A DNA stretch of 64,000 bases from Desulfoluna sp942491485 (GCA_942491485.1 CALOAX010000010.1:62001-126000); one strand, 5' to 3'. Positions 17,832 through 26,543 are shown, counted from the first letter of the stretch. Translations and numbers: made by a program. Notes: generated by a model not told the origin, from the letters alone.

Positions 17832-20012
17832 TTAGGAGGTGACTTTACCACTCGATTTGAGTGCGGAGATCACCACCTTCTGAAGCAACTTCTCTTTGAA
17901 CTCCGATGGAGAGTCAAGGCCCATGCGATCCAGATAGGGCACGGCCTCTTCAGGGACGCCCTTCACGAACTCACCGGCCAGGCCCATGGCAACGCCGAGT
18001 TTGCTCTTTTCTGCCTTGGCCTTAAAGGCCCGCAATGCACCGCCAAGGGCCACCTCTTCGTCGGTGAAGTCTGTGCCGAAGGGGAAGACCTGGAAGAGGC
18101 CCTCTTTTTTATAAGGCGAAAGGAACCCTGAGATCTTGGCGGGGGTATTGTGCCGATACTCCTCGGGGATTTCGTAGTGGGCAGGCACCTTTCCGCTTTT
18201 CTTGGCCTGGGTTAACAGGTTCTCCTGGAAACGTGAATCCGCGATCTTGATCAGCTCCAGAATGACATCCTTGTCAGGCAACCCCCGGACATCGGCGATG
18301 CCGTATTCGGTGACCACAATGTCCCGCAGGTGCTTTGGCACGGAGCAGTGGCCGTAGTTGAAGACGATGTTGGACTTGGGGTCATCGGAACCGCCCCGGG
18401 TGCTTCGAACCATCATGATGAGGCGGCCGTCTTCCAATGCATGGGCCATGGAGACGAAGTTGTACTGGCCGCCGATGCCACTCACCACCCGACCGTCATC
18501 CAGGGCATCGGAGATAACGGATCCGAAGATGCTGATCATCATGGCGGTGTTGATGAATCGGCCGTCTTTTCTCTGGAGACTGCGAAGCTTCTCGTCTCCG
18601 TAAAGCTGGTTGACCTTTTCCACGCCGGACATGCCGAAGAGCTTGCGCTCGTCTTCGCTCATGGCGTTGAGGGCGTTGTAGAAGCTGCGGGGACCGATGA
18701 AGAAGGCTCCCAGGATGACGCTGCCGCCGTTGATCTTTTCACCGCGGACCGCCGCAAGCGCATTTCGGTTCTCCGGGGTGCTGAGGTCGGTGGCGTACGT
18801 GGTCTCGCCGTCGGCAATGATGCCGTCCTTCCATACCAAATCCTTCTTGAGAAAACCGAACTCCATCAGAAACTGGAAATCCTTCTCACGCAGCTGCTCC
18901 TGAACGGCCTCTTTTTCAACCAGAAGATCGAAGATGTTTTCGGGGATGGTCTCGCAGTCGAGGCGCTTTTCGTTGATCAGCTCCATGACGGGAATGCTCT
19001 CGAAAACCTTGCGCTTGAGGATGCCACTTTTGTAGAGCTCCATAAACGCGTCCACAAACATCTCAGAGGAGCCGTAAAGGCCTTCGGTGAAGGTATCGGT
19101 TCCGCCGACGTTTCGGATCAGGTCCTTGTAGCGAGCCGAAATTCCGGCCTTGTCCATGATGGCATTGAACTTCGCGTTGTCGGTGTGGCGGAGCTTGAGG
19201 CCGGAGACGATGGCGTCCCCCAGGGAGCCGATGCCCACCTGGATGGTTCCCCCGTCTTTGAGCAGGGGGCTGACATGGAGGCCGATCATGTGGTCCACAT
19301 CGGACACGGAATCCTTGGGCGGCCCGAAGAGAGAGTATTGGGTCGCGTCGTTTCTCAGGATAAAGTCATAGGAATCCGCCGTTACCACGGCATCGCCGTA
19401 CATGAAGGGCAGGTTTTCGTTGACCTCACCGATGACGGCAACTTTTTCGCCCTGGGCCCGCTTTTTGTTCAGGGCGGAAATGCCCTCGATGCTGATATCG
19501 GTGTTGCACCCCATGGAGTAAAGGGGGCCGGAGCCATTGCCCGTCTGGTAAGCAAGCATCTGGCCGTAGACATTGATGCCGAAGTCCACACCGTCCCGGA
19601 TAACGTGGGTGTAGTTGGAGTTGAGGTGGTTCTGCTGGGCCTCGGGGCTGCCCATATAGCCACCGGCCTTGTTGAAGAATTCATAGAGCTGGACGTTCTT
19701 GGGCATGGTGCCTGCACGGAAGTCTTTCATGTAGTCAAAATCCGGGCACCCTCCGAAAATACGATCCACCAGGGGGCCGAGAAGCCGCTTCTCAAGCTCG
19801 CTGGCTCCTTCGGGCTTTTCAAGGGCCAGGGCGGTGAGGATGGTCAGATCGATCTCCGGGTTTTCCTTGGCACGTTTGTAGAGCTCATTTACAAATATCG
19901 CCGGTTTCCCCAGAGCCAGGGGCATACCGAAGACAATCTTTTTACCGACGGTGCGGATGACTTCATCCACACAGGCGGCGACATCATCATGGAACTGCGT
20001 GTTGCTTTTCAT
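17832..20012 (-). CDS. Acetyl-CoA hydrolase/transferase family protein (large form)
   Basis: 726 residues from the ATG at 20012, which has GGGGAG 9 nt upstream. It resembles the family that moves CoA between acetate and other acids. The C-terminal half has the family's VSGIGGQYNFVSMA, TRGGSDD and VVTEYGIADVRG segments, the last being highly conserved. It is longer than the roughly 430-550-residue classical members because of an expanded N-terminal half. It likely acts in acetate or other acyl-CoA metabolism in the cytoplasm. It is a single-gene unit with a good promoter at 20239 and a long leader. Confidence 0.85.
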   Translation of the reverse strand: MKSNTQFHDDVAACVDEVIRTVGKKIVFGMPLALGKPAIFVNELYKRAKENPEIDLTILTALALEKPEGASELEKRLLGPLVDRIFGGCPDFDYMKDFRAGTMPKNVQLYEFFNKAGGYMGSPEAQQNHLNSNYTHVIRDGVDFGINVYGQMLAYQTGNGSGPLYSMGCNTDISIEGISALNKKRAQGEKVAVIGEVNENLPFMYGDAVVTADSYDFILRNDATQYSLFGPPKDSVSDVDHMIGLHVSPLLKDGGTIQVGIGSLGDAIVSGLKLRHTDNAKFNAIMDKAGISARYKDLIRNVGGTDTFTEGLYGSSEMFVDAFMELYKSGILKRKVFESIPVMELINEKRLDCETIPENIFDLLVEKEAVQEQLREKDFQFLMEFGFLKKDLVWKDGIIADGETTYATDLSTPENRNALAAVRGEKINGGSVILGAFFIGPRSFYNALNAMSEDERKLFGMSGVEKVNQLYGDEKLRSLQRKDGRFINTAMMISIFGSVISDALDDGRVVSGIGGQYNFVSMAHALEDGRLIMMVRSTRGGSDDPKSNIVFNYGHCSVPKHLRDIVVTEYGIADVRGLPDKDVILELIKIADSRFQENLLTQAKKSGKVPAHYEIPEEYRHNTPAKISGFLSPYKKEGLFQVFPFGTDFTDEEVALGGALRAFKAKAEKSKLGVAMGLAGEFVKGVPEEAVPYLDRMGLDSPSEFKEKLLQKVVISALKSSGKVTS

Positions 20013-20238
20013 AACCAAATACTCCCCTTACTGATTCTATGTCCTTATGGCTGCGCCATTCATTTACGCAAAGAAAGTCGATAACAATGTTGGGCGAGGC
20101 AGGAGAGCTGCCCCTGGAATCGACGGATACGGTTCTCAGTTCGTTGAAAAGAACAGGTCTGGGTACAAGGGTGGTGGCAGTGAACTATGTTATGTATAGC
20201 AAAACAAAAATGCGTGCAGGAACAACGTAGAAAGAGGA

Positions 20239-20267
20239 ATACTAAGAGTATTGCTTTGGAATGTCAA
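20239..20267 (-). promoter_or_regulatory. Sigma-70-type promoter of the acetyl-CoA hydrolase gene
   Basis: On the minus strand TTGACA (20262-20267), a 17-bp spacer and TAGTAT (20239-20244). A palindrome AATACT-AAG-AGTATT (20238-20252) covers the -10 box and could be an operator. The start codon is about 225 nt downstream, leaving a long untranslated leader. Confidence 0.6.
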
Positions 20268-20425
20268 CACAAAGGGGACTGAGGATCTTACAGTACAGGG
20301 CTGTCTATGATTCAGGCTGATTTTTTCGGAAGGCCGGTGGCTTACGCACGTGCGGTGCACGATGCAGCAGGTTTTCTGCAGGAGGGGTGATTGAGGGAAT
20401 GAGGAACATGGGTATCCGTGATGCC

Positions 20426-20527
20426 ACGGGCGAAGCCCGTCAGCGAATGTGAAGAGCCCGAGGCACGAGGGCTCAGAGCATTCGCAACCTGGGGTCCAGG
20501 GAATCATCCCCTAACGGCCGGATGCAT
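20426..20527 (-). repeat. Composite repeat after the rhomboid gene
   Basis: The tail ACGGGC-GAA-GCCCGT (20426-20440) is followed by the stem GCGAATG/CATTCGC (20443-20449, 20479-20485) with inner GAGCCC/GGGCTC around GAGGCACGA, a compensatory variant. A decayed head hairpin (CCAGGG...CCCCT) follows. It ends about 8 nt before the rhomboid stop. Confidence 0.85.
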
Positions 20528-20534
20528 GCCTTGA

Positions 20535-21482
20535 TCAATTCATGGCAATGGTGAGGTAAAGGTCCCCACGGTGTCCTTCCGGGTGGGGGAGGCCAAGGCC
20601 CCGAAGCCTCAGTCGTTTTCCCGCGATGATGCCCGGGGGGACGGTGACTCTGATGAGGCGCCCCTGACCGAAACGGAAGATGTTGACCCGCTTGACCACG
20701 CCGCGCCGTGCCTCCTTTTCCGTGATGGCGAGGCGGCCCGTGAGGTTGAAACCGCCTTTGTCAACGCGGACGTGAATAACCTCAAGGCGGTGGGAACGCG
20801 TGCGGACAGCCTGAAAACGACGTGGTTTGGTGGGGGTCATGCGTGCGCCCGTCGCCATGACAAACACCATACCGAAGAGAAAACCGCCGATGTGAGCCCA
20901 CCATGCGATGGGGCTGGCGTTGCCACCGGTGGCGTTGAGGAATTGCATGAGAAACCAGAGCCCGAGGAAGACAAAGGCCGGAATCTCAAAGAAGAGAGGG
21001 ATAAAAAAGAGGGGAACAAGGGTCAGGACCTTTGCCCGGGGGTAGAGCAGGAAATATGCCCCCATGACAGCCGCCACCGCTCCGCTGGCACCGATGGTGG
21101 GAACCGTGGATCCAGGGTTGAGAATCAGGTGGGAGATCCCTGACACCATGCCGCCGCCCAGGTAGAAAAGGAGGTAGCGTCCATGGCCGAGACGGTCCTC
21201 CACGTTGTCTCCGAAGATGTACAGACTGAGCATGTTGCCAAGGACATGCATCCAGCCGCCGTGGAGAAACATGAAGGAGATGAGCGAGGAGATCTGGCTG
21301 ACGACGCCAAAATACTCCCAGGCCCCCAGCGATGTATACCGGGCCGGAACCAGGCCATAAAGCTGGTAAAAGTGGGGCGGTTGGGACGTCGTCTGGAGAA
21401 AGACAAAGAGGTTGATGACAATGAGGGTGGTGTTCACCACCGGCATGGTCCGGGACGTGATGGTGTCTCTCAAGGGGATCAT
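20535..21482 (-). CDS. Rhomboid intramembrane protease fused to a DnaJ-like C-terminal domain
   Basis: 315 residues. Residues about 10-210 form a six-helix rhomboid core. The nucleophile is Ser133 in GASGAV, the general base His197 in WWAHIGG, and HVLGN (79-83) supplies oxyanion residues, so it should be an active serine protease. Residues about 241-315 resemble the substrate-binding C-terminal domain of DnaJ (ITEKEARRGVVKRVNI, VPPGIIAGKRLRLRGLG, GDLYLTI) without J domain or zinc fingers. The ATG at 21482 overlaps the upstream HAD gene's stop as ATGA, so the two are translationally coupled. Confidence 0.85.
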   Translation of the reverse strand: MIPLRDTITSRTMPVVNTTLIVINLFVFLQTTSQPPHFYQLYGLVPARYTSLGAWEYFGVVSQISSLISFMFLHGGWMHVLGNMLSLYIFGDNVEDRLGHGRYLLFYLGGGMVSGISHLILNPGSTVPTIGASGAVAAVMGAYFLLYPRAKVLTLVPLFFIPLFFEIPAFVFLGLWFLMQFLNATGGNASPIAWWAHIGGFLFGMVFVMATGARMTPTKPRRFQAVRTRSHRLEVIHVRVDKGGFNLTGRLAITEKEARRGVVKRVNIFRFGQGRLIRVTVPPGIIAGKRLRLRGLGLPHPEGHRGDLYLTIAMN

Positions 21483-22000
21483 GGTGCGGTCTCGTCTCCC
21501 AGAAGCTTGGTCGCCATGGTTGCGAGCCCTCCGAAACAATGGATCACAGGCCAGTCTGTGCCCGTGGATGCCTCACCGGATTCATCCAGATGAATTCCGT
21601 GTATGCCCAGGCGGCGTGGAGCAAGCACGTCGTCTTCAAGGGTGTCTCCAACCATCAGGCAGTGCGATGCGGGCAGGCCCAACTCGTCCAGCACCTTCAG
21701 GTAAAACTCGGGAGCCGGCTTGGCAACCCCTGTGTTCTTACGGCAGAAGATGCGGTCAATAAAAGGTGAGATCCCACCCCGCAAAAGAGCTTCTCCAATG
21801 GCTGCTTCATCAGAATCGGCCGCCTTGGTGGCCAAAGCCAGGGTGTACCTGCCTGAAAGCGCCTCAAGGGTTTGACGCACGCCGGGAAGCAGTTCAATCC
21901 GCGACCACGAGGCCATGGGCCCCGTCTCGTCATCAAACACCCGCATGAGGGTGTTCCCCCAATCAAAAAGAATCGCCGGTTTTTTTGTCTTTGTCGTCAT
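21479..22000 (-). CDS. HAD-superfamily hydrolase
   Basis: 173 residues. Motif I is LFDWGNTL, with the nucleophilic Asp but Gly instead of the second Asp of DxD, as in some HAD-IA enzymes. ATKAA provides motif II, KPAPEFY the motif III Lys, and GDTLEDDV motif IV. Probably a small-molecule phosphatase or related phosphotransferase; substrate unknown. The start at 22000 follows AGGA at 7 nt. First gene of a coupled pair with the rhomboid protease. Confidence 0.82.
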   Translation of the reverse strand: MTTKTKKPAILFDWGNTLMRVFDDETGPMASWSRIELLPGVRQTLEALSGRYTLALATKAADSDEAAIGEALLRGGISPFIDRIFCRKNTGVAKPAPEFYLKVLDELGLPASHCLMVGDTLEDDVLAPRRLGIHGIHLDESGEASTGTDWPVIHCFGGLATMATKLLGDETAP

Positions 22001-22111
22001 TAGTCTATCCTGCACATTTTGCAGGGTTCTGGCAAGAAAAGGGAAAAGGCAGGTTATAGAACATAGGTGATAGCGGGGGAGCAGGTCATGGGTGGCGGGG
22101 TGAAAGAACGT

Positions 22112-22236
22112 GCCTCCGGTGGCGAGGGTGGCGAAGCCACGTTAGGCAAAAGCACCTCGAAAGCTGATTGCGAGTGCGATTTCCCCCTCGTTCCTCGGGG
22201 CAAATCGCACTCGCCTTCGGTTCGGGCTTCGCCCGA
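22112..22236 (+). repeat. Repeat element with perfect 13-bp stem, left half of a convergent pair
   Basis: It begins GCCTCCGGTGGC, then a GTGGC-GAA-GCCAC hairpin and CACCTCGAAAGC as at 8631. A perfect 13-bp stem follows (22170-22182 with 22202-22214), with CCCC/GGGG and the loop CTCGTTCCTC, then TCGGGC-TTC-GCCCGA (22222-22236). Seven Ts follow at 22250. It points towards the copy at 22365. Confidence 0.85.
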
Positions 22237-22364
22237 CTCCAGTGAAGGCATTTTTTTGTTCCCGGGTTCTGTCTTGGGATGCGTCACAGGGGCTTCAACT
22301 TCAAGATGATGCCTTTGTAACCTGCGGTGTTTACAGGGATGATTTTTTTACACCAGCCTTGGCT

Positions 22365-22483
22365 ACGGGCTATGCCCGTCAGCGAATGTGATCGACCCGA
22401 GGAACGAGGGGCGGGAGCATTCGCAATCTGGGGTTCAGGGGGTGGCGAAGCCACTTTGGCTAAAATCCCTGGCCGCCGGAGGC
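22365..22483 (-). repeat. Composite repeat with extra hairpin inserted in its head
   Basis: The tail ACGGGC-TAT-GCCCGT (22365-22379) and the stem GCGAATG/CATTCGC (22382-22388, 22418-22424) enclose CCC-GAGGAACGA-GGG. The head hairpin, normally CCAGGGGC-TCA-GCCCCTGG, is split: TCAGGG and TCCCTGG flank about 27 nt containing GTGGC-GAA-GCCAC. It ends at GCCGCCGGAGGC (22472-22483), 15 nt before the MarC-family gene's stop. Confidence 0.83.
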
Positions 22484-22498
22484 ATGCTTTTTGTGGTC

Positions 22499-23098
22499 TT
22501 ATAACAACAGAAAATTTCGGATGCCGGTGAAGATGATCTGGGCGGAGATGGCGGAGATCATGAGGCCGGTGACCTTGGAGAGGATGACGACGCCCTGTTT
22601 GCCCACGGCCTTTTCTACAAATTGGGCGAAGTAGAGCAGGGTGCCCACGCCGGCGCAGGCCGCGAGGATAGCGGCGCCGATTTCGGCCTTGGCGGCAAGG
22701 GTGGTTGCCTCCGCCCCGAAGAGGAGAAGCACGCCAATCCCGCCTGGTCCCACAGTGATGGGAAGGGCCAGGGGCACGATGGCGATGTCGTTGCTTTCAC
22801 CGGCGCTTTTGATGTTGGAGGTTCCTCCCACCATGGAGACGCCGGAGAGAAAGAGGATGCTGCCGGCACCGATGCGGAAGGCGTCTAATGTGATGCCGAA
22901 AAGAGCGAACAGGTATTTCCCGAAGAGAAAGACGCAGAAGGAGATGACCACAATGCCCATGGTCACCCGCACAGCCAGGCATTTTTTCTCTTTGTCTTCC
23001 ATCTCATGGGTCATGGAGATGAAGGCGGAGAGAACAAAAAAGGGTGTGAAGATGAAAAAGATTTTGAGGGCGTCGTTGATAAAAAGAGAAACGTTCAC
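22499..23098 (-). CDS. MarC/YchE-family integral membrane protein
   Basis: 199 residues with six predicted membrane helices. The family pattern is visible in FFVLSAFISMT near the N-terminus, and in IVPLALPITVGPGGIGVLLL and the closing GLMISAISAQIIFTGI. The family is often annotated as multiple antibiotic resistance protein MarC, but its role is unknown and a drug-resistance function is not supported. The start is GTG at 23098 with AGGA 10 nt upstream. A repeat element follows the stop. Confidence 0.85.
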   Translation of the reverse strand: MNVSLFINDALKIFFIFTPFFVLSAFISMTHEMEDKEKKCLAVRVTMGIVVISFCVFLFGKYLFALFGITLDAFRIGAGSILFLSGVSMVGGTSNIKSAGESNDIAIVPLALPITVGPGGIGVLLLFGAEATTLAAKAEIGAAILAACAGVGTLLYFAQFVEKAVGKQGVVILSKVTGLMISAISAQIIFTGIRNFLLL

Positions 23099-23503
23099 AG
23101 GTCGTATATCCTCGGTCTTTATTTATTCAGCTCGTCTCGCGGCACGTCATGTGTCGCGGGGAAATTGTCATGGCAATGCCCTGGCGTAGAGGGTCATGCC
23201 GGGGATTAAAAAATCGTCATACCGGTGACGGGAAGCTCTCTATAACATCAAACGATGATGGGTAAAACCGTATTCTCAATGTATTTTATAAAATATTTCA
23301 AAATACCAGAAAAGGCGTGGATCCATAGGGGGAAAGAACCGGTTACGGGGCATAGGGGGGAAGGAAACAGGGGGTGCGGGTGAGCAGGTTTGGTGCCGTC
23401 TTGTATCACCACCGACTAAAGCTGAGAAGGAACGGATCCCGCAGTCTCAGGGCTCTTGTTGGATAAGCGAAGCCCTCGGCTGTGGCACCCGGCGAAGGGC
23501 AGT

Positions 23504-23592
23504 GCGATTTACCCCGGGGAACGAGGGGCAATCGCAATGGCAATTCGCTTTTGATGCTTTTTATGTGGCCTCGCCACCGGAGTTGCTCCGGT
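23504..23592. repeat. Diverged repeat stem-loop and adjacent hairpins
   Basis: GCGATT (23504-23509) pairs with AATCGC (23530-23535), with CCCC/GGGG around GGGGAACGA. Further on, GTGGC-CTC-GCCAC and CACCGGAG-TTG-CTCCGGTG form small hairpins up to 23592. It lies in a 1050-bp stretch (23099-24148) with no credible gene and several elements; only this one has no stop codon next to it. Confidence 0.65.
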
Positions 23593-23654
23593 GAACGTTA
23601 CCTTCAGGCGTTGTGGATACTCACACGTGACCCCCGGTTCTTCGGTTACACACT

Positions 23655-23735
23655 AACCCGAATATTTCATGAGAAAGCAACCAGGCCGAAGCAACAGGAC
23701 GTTATTACTGGTAGTTACTGTGAAATATCCGGGTT
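23655..23735. repeat. 81-bp MITE-like element with 15-bp inverted ends
   Basis: AACCCGAATATTTCA (23655-23669) and TGAAATATCCGGGTT (23721-23735) are inverted copies with one mismatch. The 51-bp interior encodes nothing. Single end-like sequences occur at 6959-6973 (AACCCGGATATTTCA), 33168-33178 and 5718-5728. No transposase is nearby. Confidence 0.6.
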
Positions 23736-23833
23736 GAGGTGACGTGTGATGTTAAGCCCAAGAGACGCAACGGCTACCACCTGTCTCACAGCCGGGGAAG
23801 ACGACACCGGGCATGTCACCGGTGCCGTTATTT

Positions 23834-23932
23834 ACGGGCGAAGCCCGTCAGCAAATGTGATCAGCCCGAGGCACGAGGGCTGAGAGCATTTGCAAACCCG
23901 CTTTCAAGGTGGCTCACCTTGCCGCCGGAGGC
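23834..23932 (-). repeat. Composite repeat with covarying outer stem
   Basis: The tail ACGGGC-GAA-GCCCGT is at 23834-23848. The outer stem is GCAAATG/CATTTGC (23851-23857, 23887-23893), changed on both sides from the usual GCGAATG/CATTCGC. The inner TCAGCCC/GGGCTGA encloses GAGGCACGA. The head is the CAAGGTG-GCT-CACCTTG hairpin and the boundary GCCGCCGGAGGC (23921-23932). Confidence 0.85.
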
Positions 23933-23947
23933 AGCCAGGTTAAAGAT

Positions 23948-24108
23948 GCCTCCGGCGGCCCTGCCGGGGGCCAAACTTTTGAAGAGTTTGATAAACAGGC
24001 ATTGGCTCTTTTCTTACGGAAATATAAGCGAATACTTACGGCCCTAGGAACGAGGAGCGGGAGTATTCGCAACCAGCTTTCAAGGTGGCACACCTTGCCG
24101 CCGGAGGC
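23948..24108 (-). repeat. Type I repeat unit (161 bp), opposite orientation
   Basis: It runs from GCCTCCGGCGGC (23948-23959), through a GGCCC...GGGGCC hairpin and CAAACT...AGTTTG, to the stem GCGAATAC/GTATTCGC (24028-24035, 24063-24070) around TAGGAACGAG, then CAAGGTG...CACCTTG and GCCGCCGGAGGC (24097-24108). It is the reverse-complement arrangement of the units at 12072 and 26372. It ends 40 nt before the htpX stop. Confidence 0.85.
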
Positions 24109-24148
24109 TTGTTTTTCCATGTACTGTAACCATAGAAGGCATGCTTTT

Positions 24149-25063
24149 TTATTTCCCTCGGATGTTGTCCCAGGGGTTGGTGCTGCCGCCTGTGTTTTTG
24201 GGGGCGCTGCTTGTGGAACGGGGCTTTGCACCTCGGAGCCGTGCCACGCGCTCTTCAATGGGGGGGTGCGTGGAGAAGAGGTTCGCCATGCTCCGTCCCG
24301 AGAGCGGGTTGGTGATGAACATGTGGGCCGTGGCCGGCTCTGCGTCCATGGGCGTTCGGCTGGAGGCACCGCCGAGCTTTTCAAGGGCTTTGGCGAGGCC
24401 TTCCGGGTTGCCGGTGATCTGGGCGGCGGTGGCATCGGCGAGGTACTCGCGGGAGCGCGAAACGGCCATCTGGATGACCATGGCGGCCATGGGGGCGATG
24501 ATGCTCATGGCGATGAGGCCTAAGATGCCGGACCCACCCTCTTCATCACTGCGTCCGCCGCCAAAGATGGCAGCCCAGCGAGCCATGGAGGCCAGCATCA
24601 TGATGGCGCCGGCCATGGTGGCAGCGATGGTGCCGATAAGAATGTCGCGGTTTTTGATGTGCCCCAGTTCATGGGCAAGGACACCCTTGACCTCTTCGGG
24701 GCCCATGAGATCCAGGAGCCCCTGGGTAACGGCCACGACGCCGTGTTCCGGGTTGCGTCCGGTGGCAAAGGCGTTGGGGGCCTGCTGGGGGATGATGCAG
24801 ACTTTCGGCATGGGAAGGCCGGCCCGGCTGGAGAGTTCCTGAACCATGTTCCAGAGCTGGGGCGCATCGTTTTTGCCCACCTCCTGAGCCTTGTACATCT
24901 TCAGGACCATTTTATCCGAGTAGAAGTAAGAGAAGAAGTTCATCCCTCCGGCCAGGACCAGGGCGATCATCATGCCGCCCTGTCCGCCGATAACACGTCC
25001 GGCCATGACAATAAGAAGGGTTAGAACCGTTAAGAGCATCGTTGTTTTGATCTGGTTGCCCAT
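24149..25063 (-). CDS. htpX: Membrane zinc metalloprotease HtpX
   Basis: 304 residues beginning MGNQIKTTMLLTVL. Two N-terminal membrane helices precede the zinc site HELGH, with the third ligand Glu in SREYLADATAA; two more hydrophobic segments lie between. HtpX degrades damaged membrane proteins and contributes to membrane quality control. The start at 25063 has AAGGAG 7 nt upstream. The C-terminus is rich in Ser/Thr/Pro and ends NPWDNIRGK. Single-gene unit; a type I repeat follows it. Confidence 0.95.
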   Translation of the reverse strand: MGNQIKTTMLLTVLTLLIVMAGRVIGGQGGMMIALVLAGGMNFFSYFYSDKMVLKMYKAQEVGKNDAPQLWNMVQELSSRAGLPMPKVCIIPQQAPNAFATGRNPEHGVVAVTQGLLDLMGPEEVKGVLAHELGHIKNRDILIGTIAATMAGAIMMLASMARWAAIFGGGRSDEEGGSGILGLIAMSIIAPMAAMVIQMAVSRSREYLADATAAQITGNPEGLAKALEKLGGASSRTPMDAEPATAHMFITNPLSGRSMANLFSTHPPIEERVARLRGAKPRSTSSAPKNTGGSTNPWDNIRGK

Positions 25064-25412
25064 GTAAGCACTCCTTGATGTTGTTGGTTGGGGCGTGTTG
25101 CTGATAAGGGGGCCCCTGATTTCATGTAATTTAAAATATAAAGACAAATTTCCCTTTGGCAAGATGGGCCCTGTCCGATTTTTGAACGGCGTGGACTGGG
25201 CGGTAACGATTCGTCGTGTCGGCGATATGTCCCGGTGTCTTGCTTCTTGCCTCTTTTGAGGGCCTGGGATGTGTAGTGGCGGGGGTGCGTTTCTCGCTCT
25301 ACGTTGTTATTTTGGGTTTGTTATGGTCATTCTTGGTTTGTTCCTTCAAAATGAGTTGACAATAAATGGACGGGGCGGGTAACTCTGAAACGCATGATTT
25401 CAAGGGGGATGG

Positions 25413-26339
25413 ATGGAAAAAAGGGGAAACAAGCGAGACCTCCTCTCCACAAAAGAGGTGGCGGAATTTCTCGGCGTTAACGAGAAGATGGTGTATCAGC
25501 TGATATCAGACAAAGGGCTCCCTGCGTCCAAAGTGACAGGCAAGTGGCTCTTTCCCCGTTATCTGGTGGAGCAGTGGATTGAAAACAGCACCATCAATTA
25601 CCCGGACGCCAGCCATGTCAACGGTGGTGGCGGCGGACCTCTTGTGGTTGCGGGAAGCAACGACCTGCTTTTGGAGCGGGCCCTTTCCCACTACAACCGC
25701 AATAACCGGGGGGAACTGGCTGTTTTCGGCAACGTGGGCAGCATGGGCGGCATCCAGGCCCTCAAGAGCGGTATGTGCCATATCGCCTCCAGCCATCTCG
25801 TCTCCGATGACGACCAGGAGTACAACTTCGAGTTTGCCGGCCGGGAGCTTGAAAGGCAGCCGGTGGTGGTGAATTTCTGCCATCGGGAGCAGGGGATCCT
25901 CTACAACCCGGGGTTGAAAAACTTCTCCGGTGTGGCGGACCTGGCCAAGCCGGGGGTGCGTATCGTGAACCGCCCCTTGGGGACAGGCACCCGGCTCCTT
26001 TTTGACAAAGAGTTGAAGCAATGCGGCATTGAGGGGAGTAGCTTAGCCGGTTACGAGGAGGAGGTCTCGCGTCACATGGACGTGGGGCTGGCCCTTCTGT
26101 CGGGTCGGGCCGATGCCGGACCGGGCATTCGGACCGTGGCCTCCTTGCTGGGCCTTGGTTTTCTGTCCCTTCGCTGGGAGCGCTTTGACCTCATTGTGCT
26201 TCGCGACTCCTATTTTGACCGCCGTGTTCAGGGGTTTCTCGGACTGCTTCAGGAGAGCACCCTGAAAACCCTGGCCAAAGGTTTCTCTGGTTATGATACC
26301 GAGGGAAGTGGCTTGATGCTGTTTCCGGGAAATGGATGA
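25413..26339 (+). CDS. HTH regulator with PBP-like ligand domain, likely tungstate/molybdate responsive
   Basis: 308 residues. The N-terminal 55 residues are an excisionase/MerR-like helix-turn-helix (LLSTKEVAEFLGVNEKMVYQ... GKWLFPRYLVEQWIE). After a Gly linker (VNGGGGG) comes a periplasmic-binding-protein-like fold (VVAGSNDLLLERAL, GSMGGIQALKSGMCHIASSHL, RPLGTGTRLLFD) without a signal peptide, so it acts in the cytoplasm. This architecture recurs beside molybdate/tungstate transport genes, and here it directly precedes tupABC. The start ATG follows AAGGGGG. A TTGACA at 25356 is a possible -35, but its -10 is poor. Confidence 0.85.
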   Translation: MEKRGNKRDLLSTKEVAEFLGVNEKMVYQLISDKGLPASKVTGKWLFPRYLVEQWIENSTINYPDASHVNGGGGGPLVVAGSNDLLLERALSHYNRNNRGELAVFGNVGSMGGIQALKSGMCHIASSHLVSDDDQEYNFEFAGRELERQPVVVNFCHREQGILYNPGLKNFSGVADLAKPGVRIVNRPLGTGTRLLFDKELKQCGIEGSSLAGYEEEVSRHMDVGLALLSGRADAGPGIRTVASLLGLGFLSLRWERFDLIVLRDSYFDRRVQGFLGLLQESTLKTLAKGFSGYDTEGSGLMLFPGNG

Positions 26340-26371
26340 GGTGAATGCATCGATTCAGATTCCAAAAAGCT

Positions 26372-26543
26372 GCCTCCGGCGGCAAGGTGTGCCACCTTGA
26401 AACCAGGTTGCGGATGCGCTTTGCCCCTCGTTCCTCGGGTCAAATCATATCCGCCTTTAAATTGAGTGCTGCCACTGATTGTTTTTTAAAACCTGTTTAT
26501 CCAACTTTTCAAAAGTTTGGCCCCCGGCAGGGCTGCCGGAGGC
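26372..26543 (+). repeat. Type I repeat unit (172 bp) between the regulator and tupA
   Basis: It runs from GCCTCCGGCGGC (26372-26383) through CAAGGTG-TGC-CACCTTG, the stem GCGGAT/ATCCGC around CTCGTTCCTC, a spacer, CAAACTTTTG paired with its inverse, and GGCCCCCGGCAGGGC to GCTGCCGGAGGC (26532-26543). It occupies nearly all of the 250-bp gap, leaving less than 50 bp for a tupA promoter. Confidence 0.87.

Noticed and set aside
18330..20084. Long plus-strand open frame (584 aa) opposite the acetyl-CoA hydrolase gene
   Set aside because: The minus strand encodes a clear family protein; the antisense frame is low-complexity and has no recognisable motif. It is a codon-bias shadow.
23655..23735. 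Complete insertion sequence
   Set aside because: Only ends and 51 bp of interior; no transposase frame.
23482..24523. Several plus-strand open frames in the gap before htpX and across its 3' end
   Set aside because: They translate repeat elements or antisense htpX and carry no protein-like pattern.
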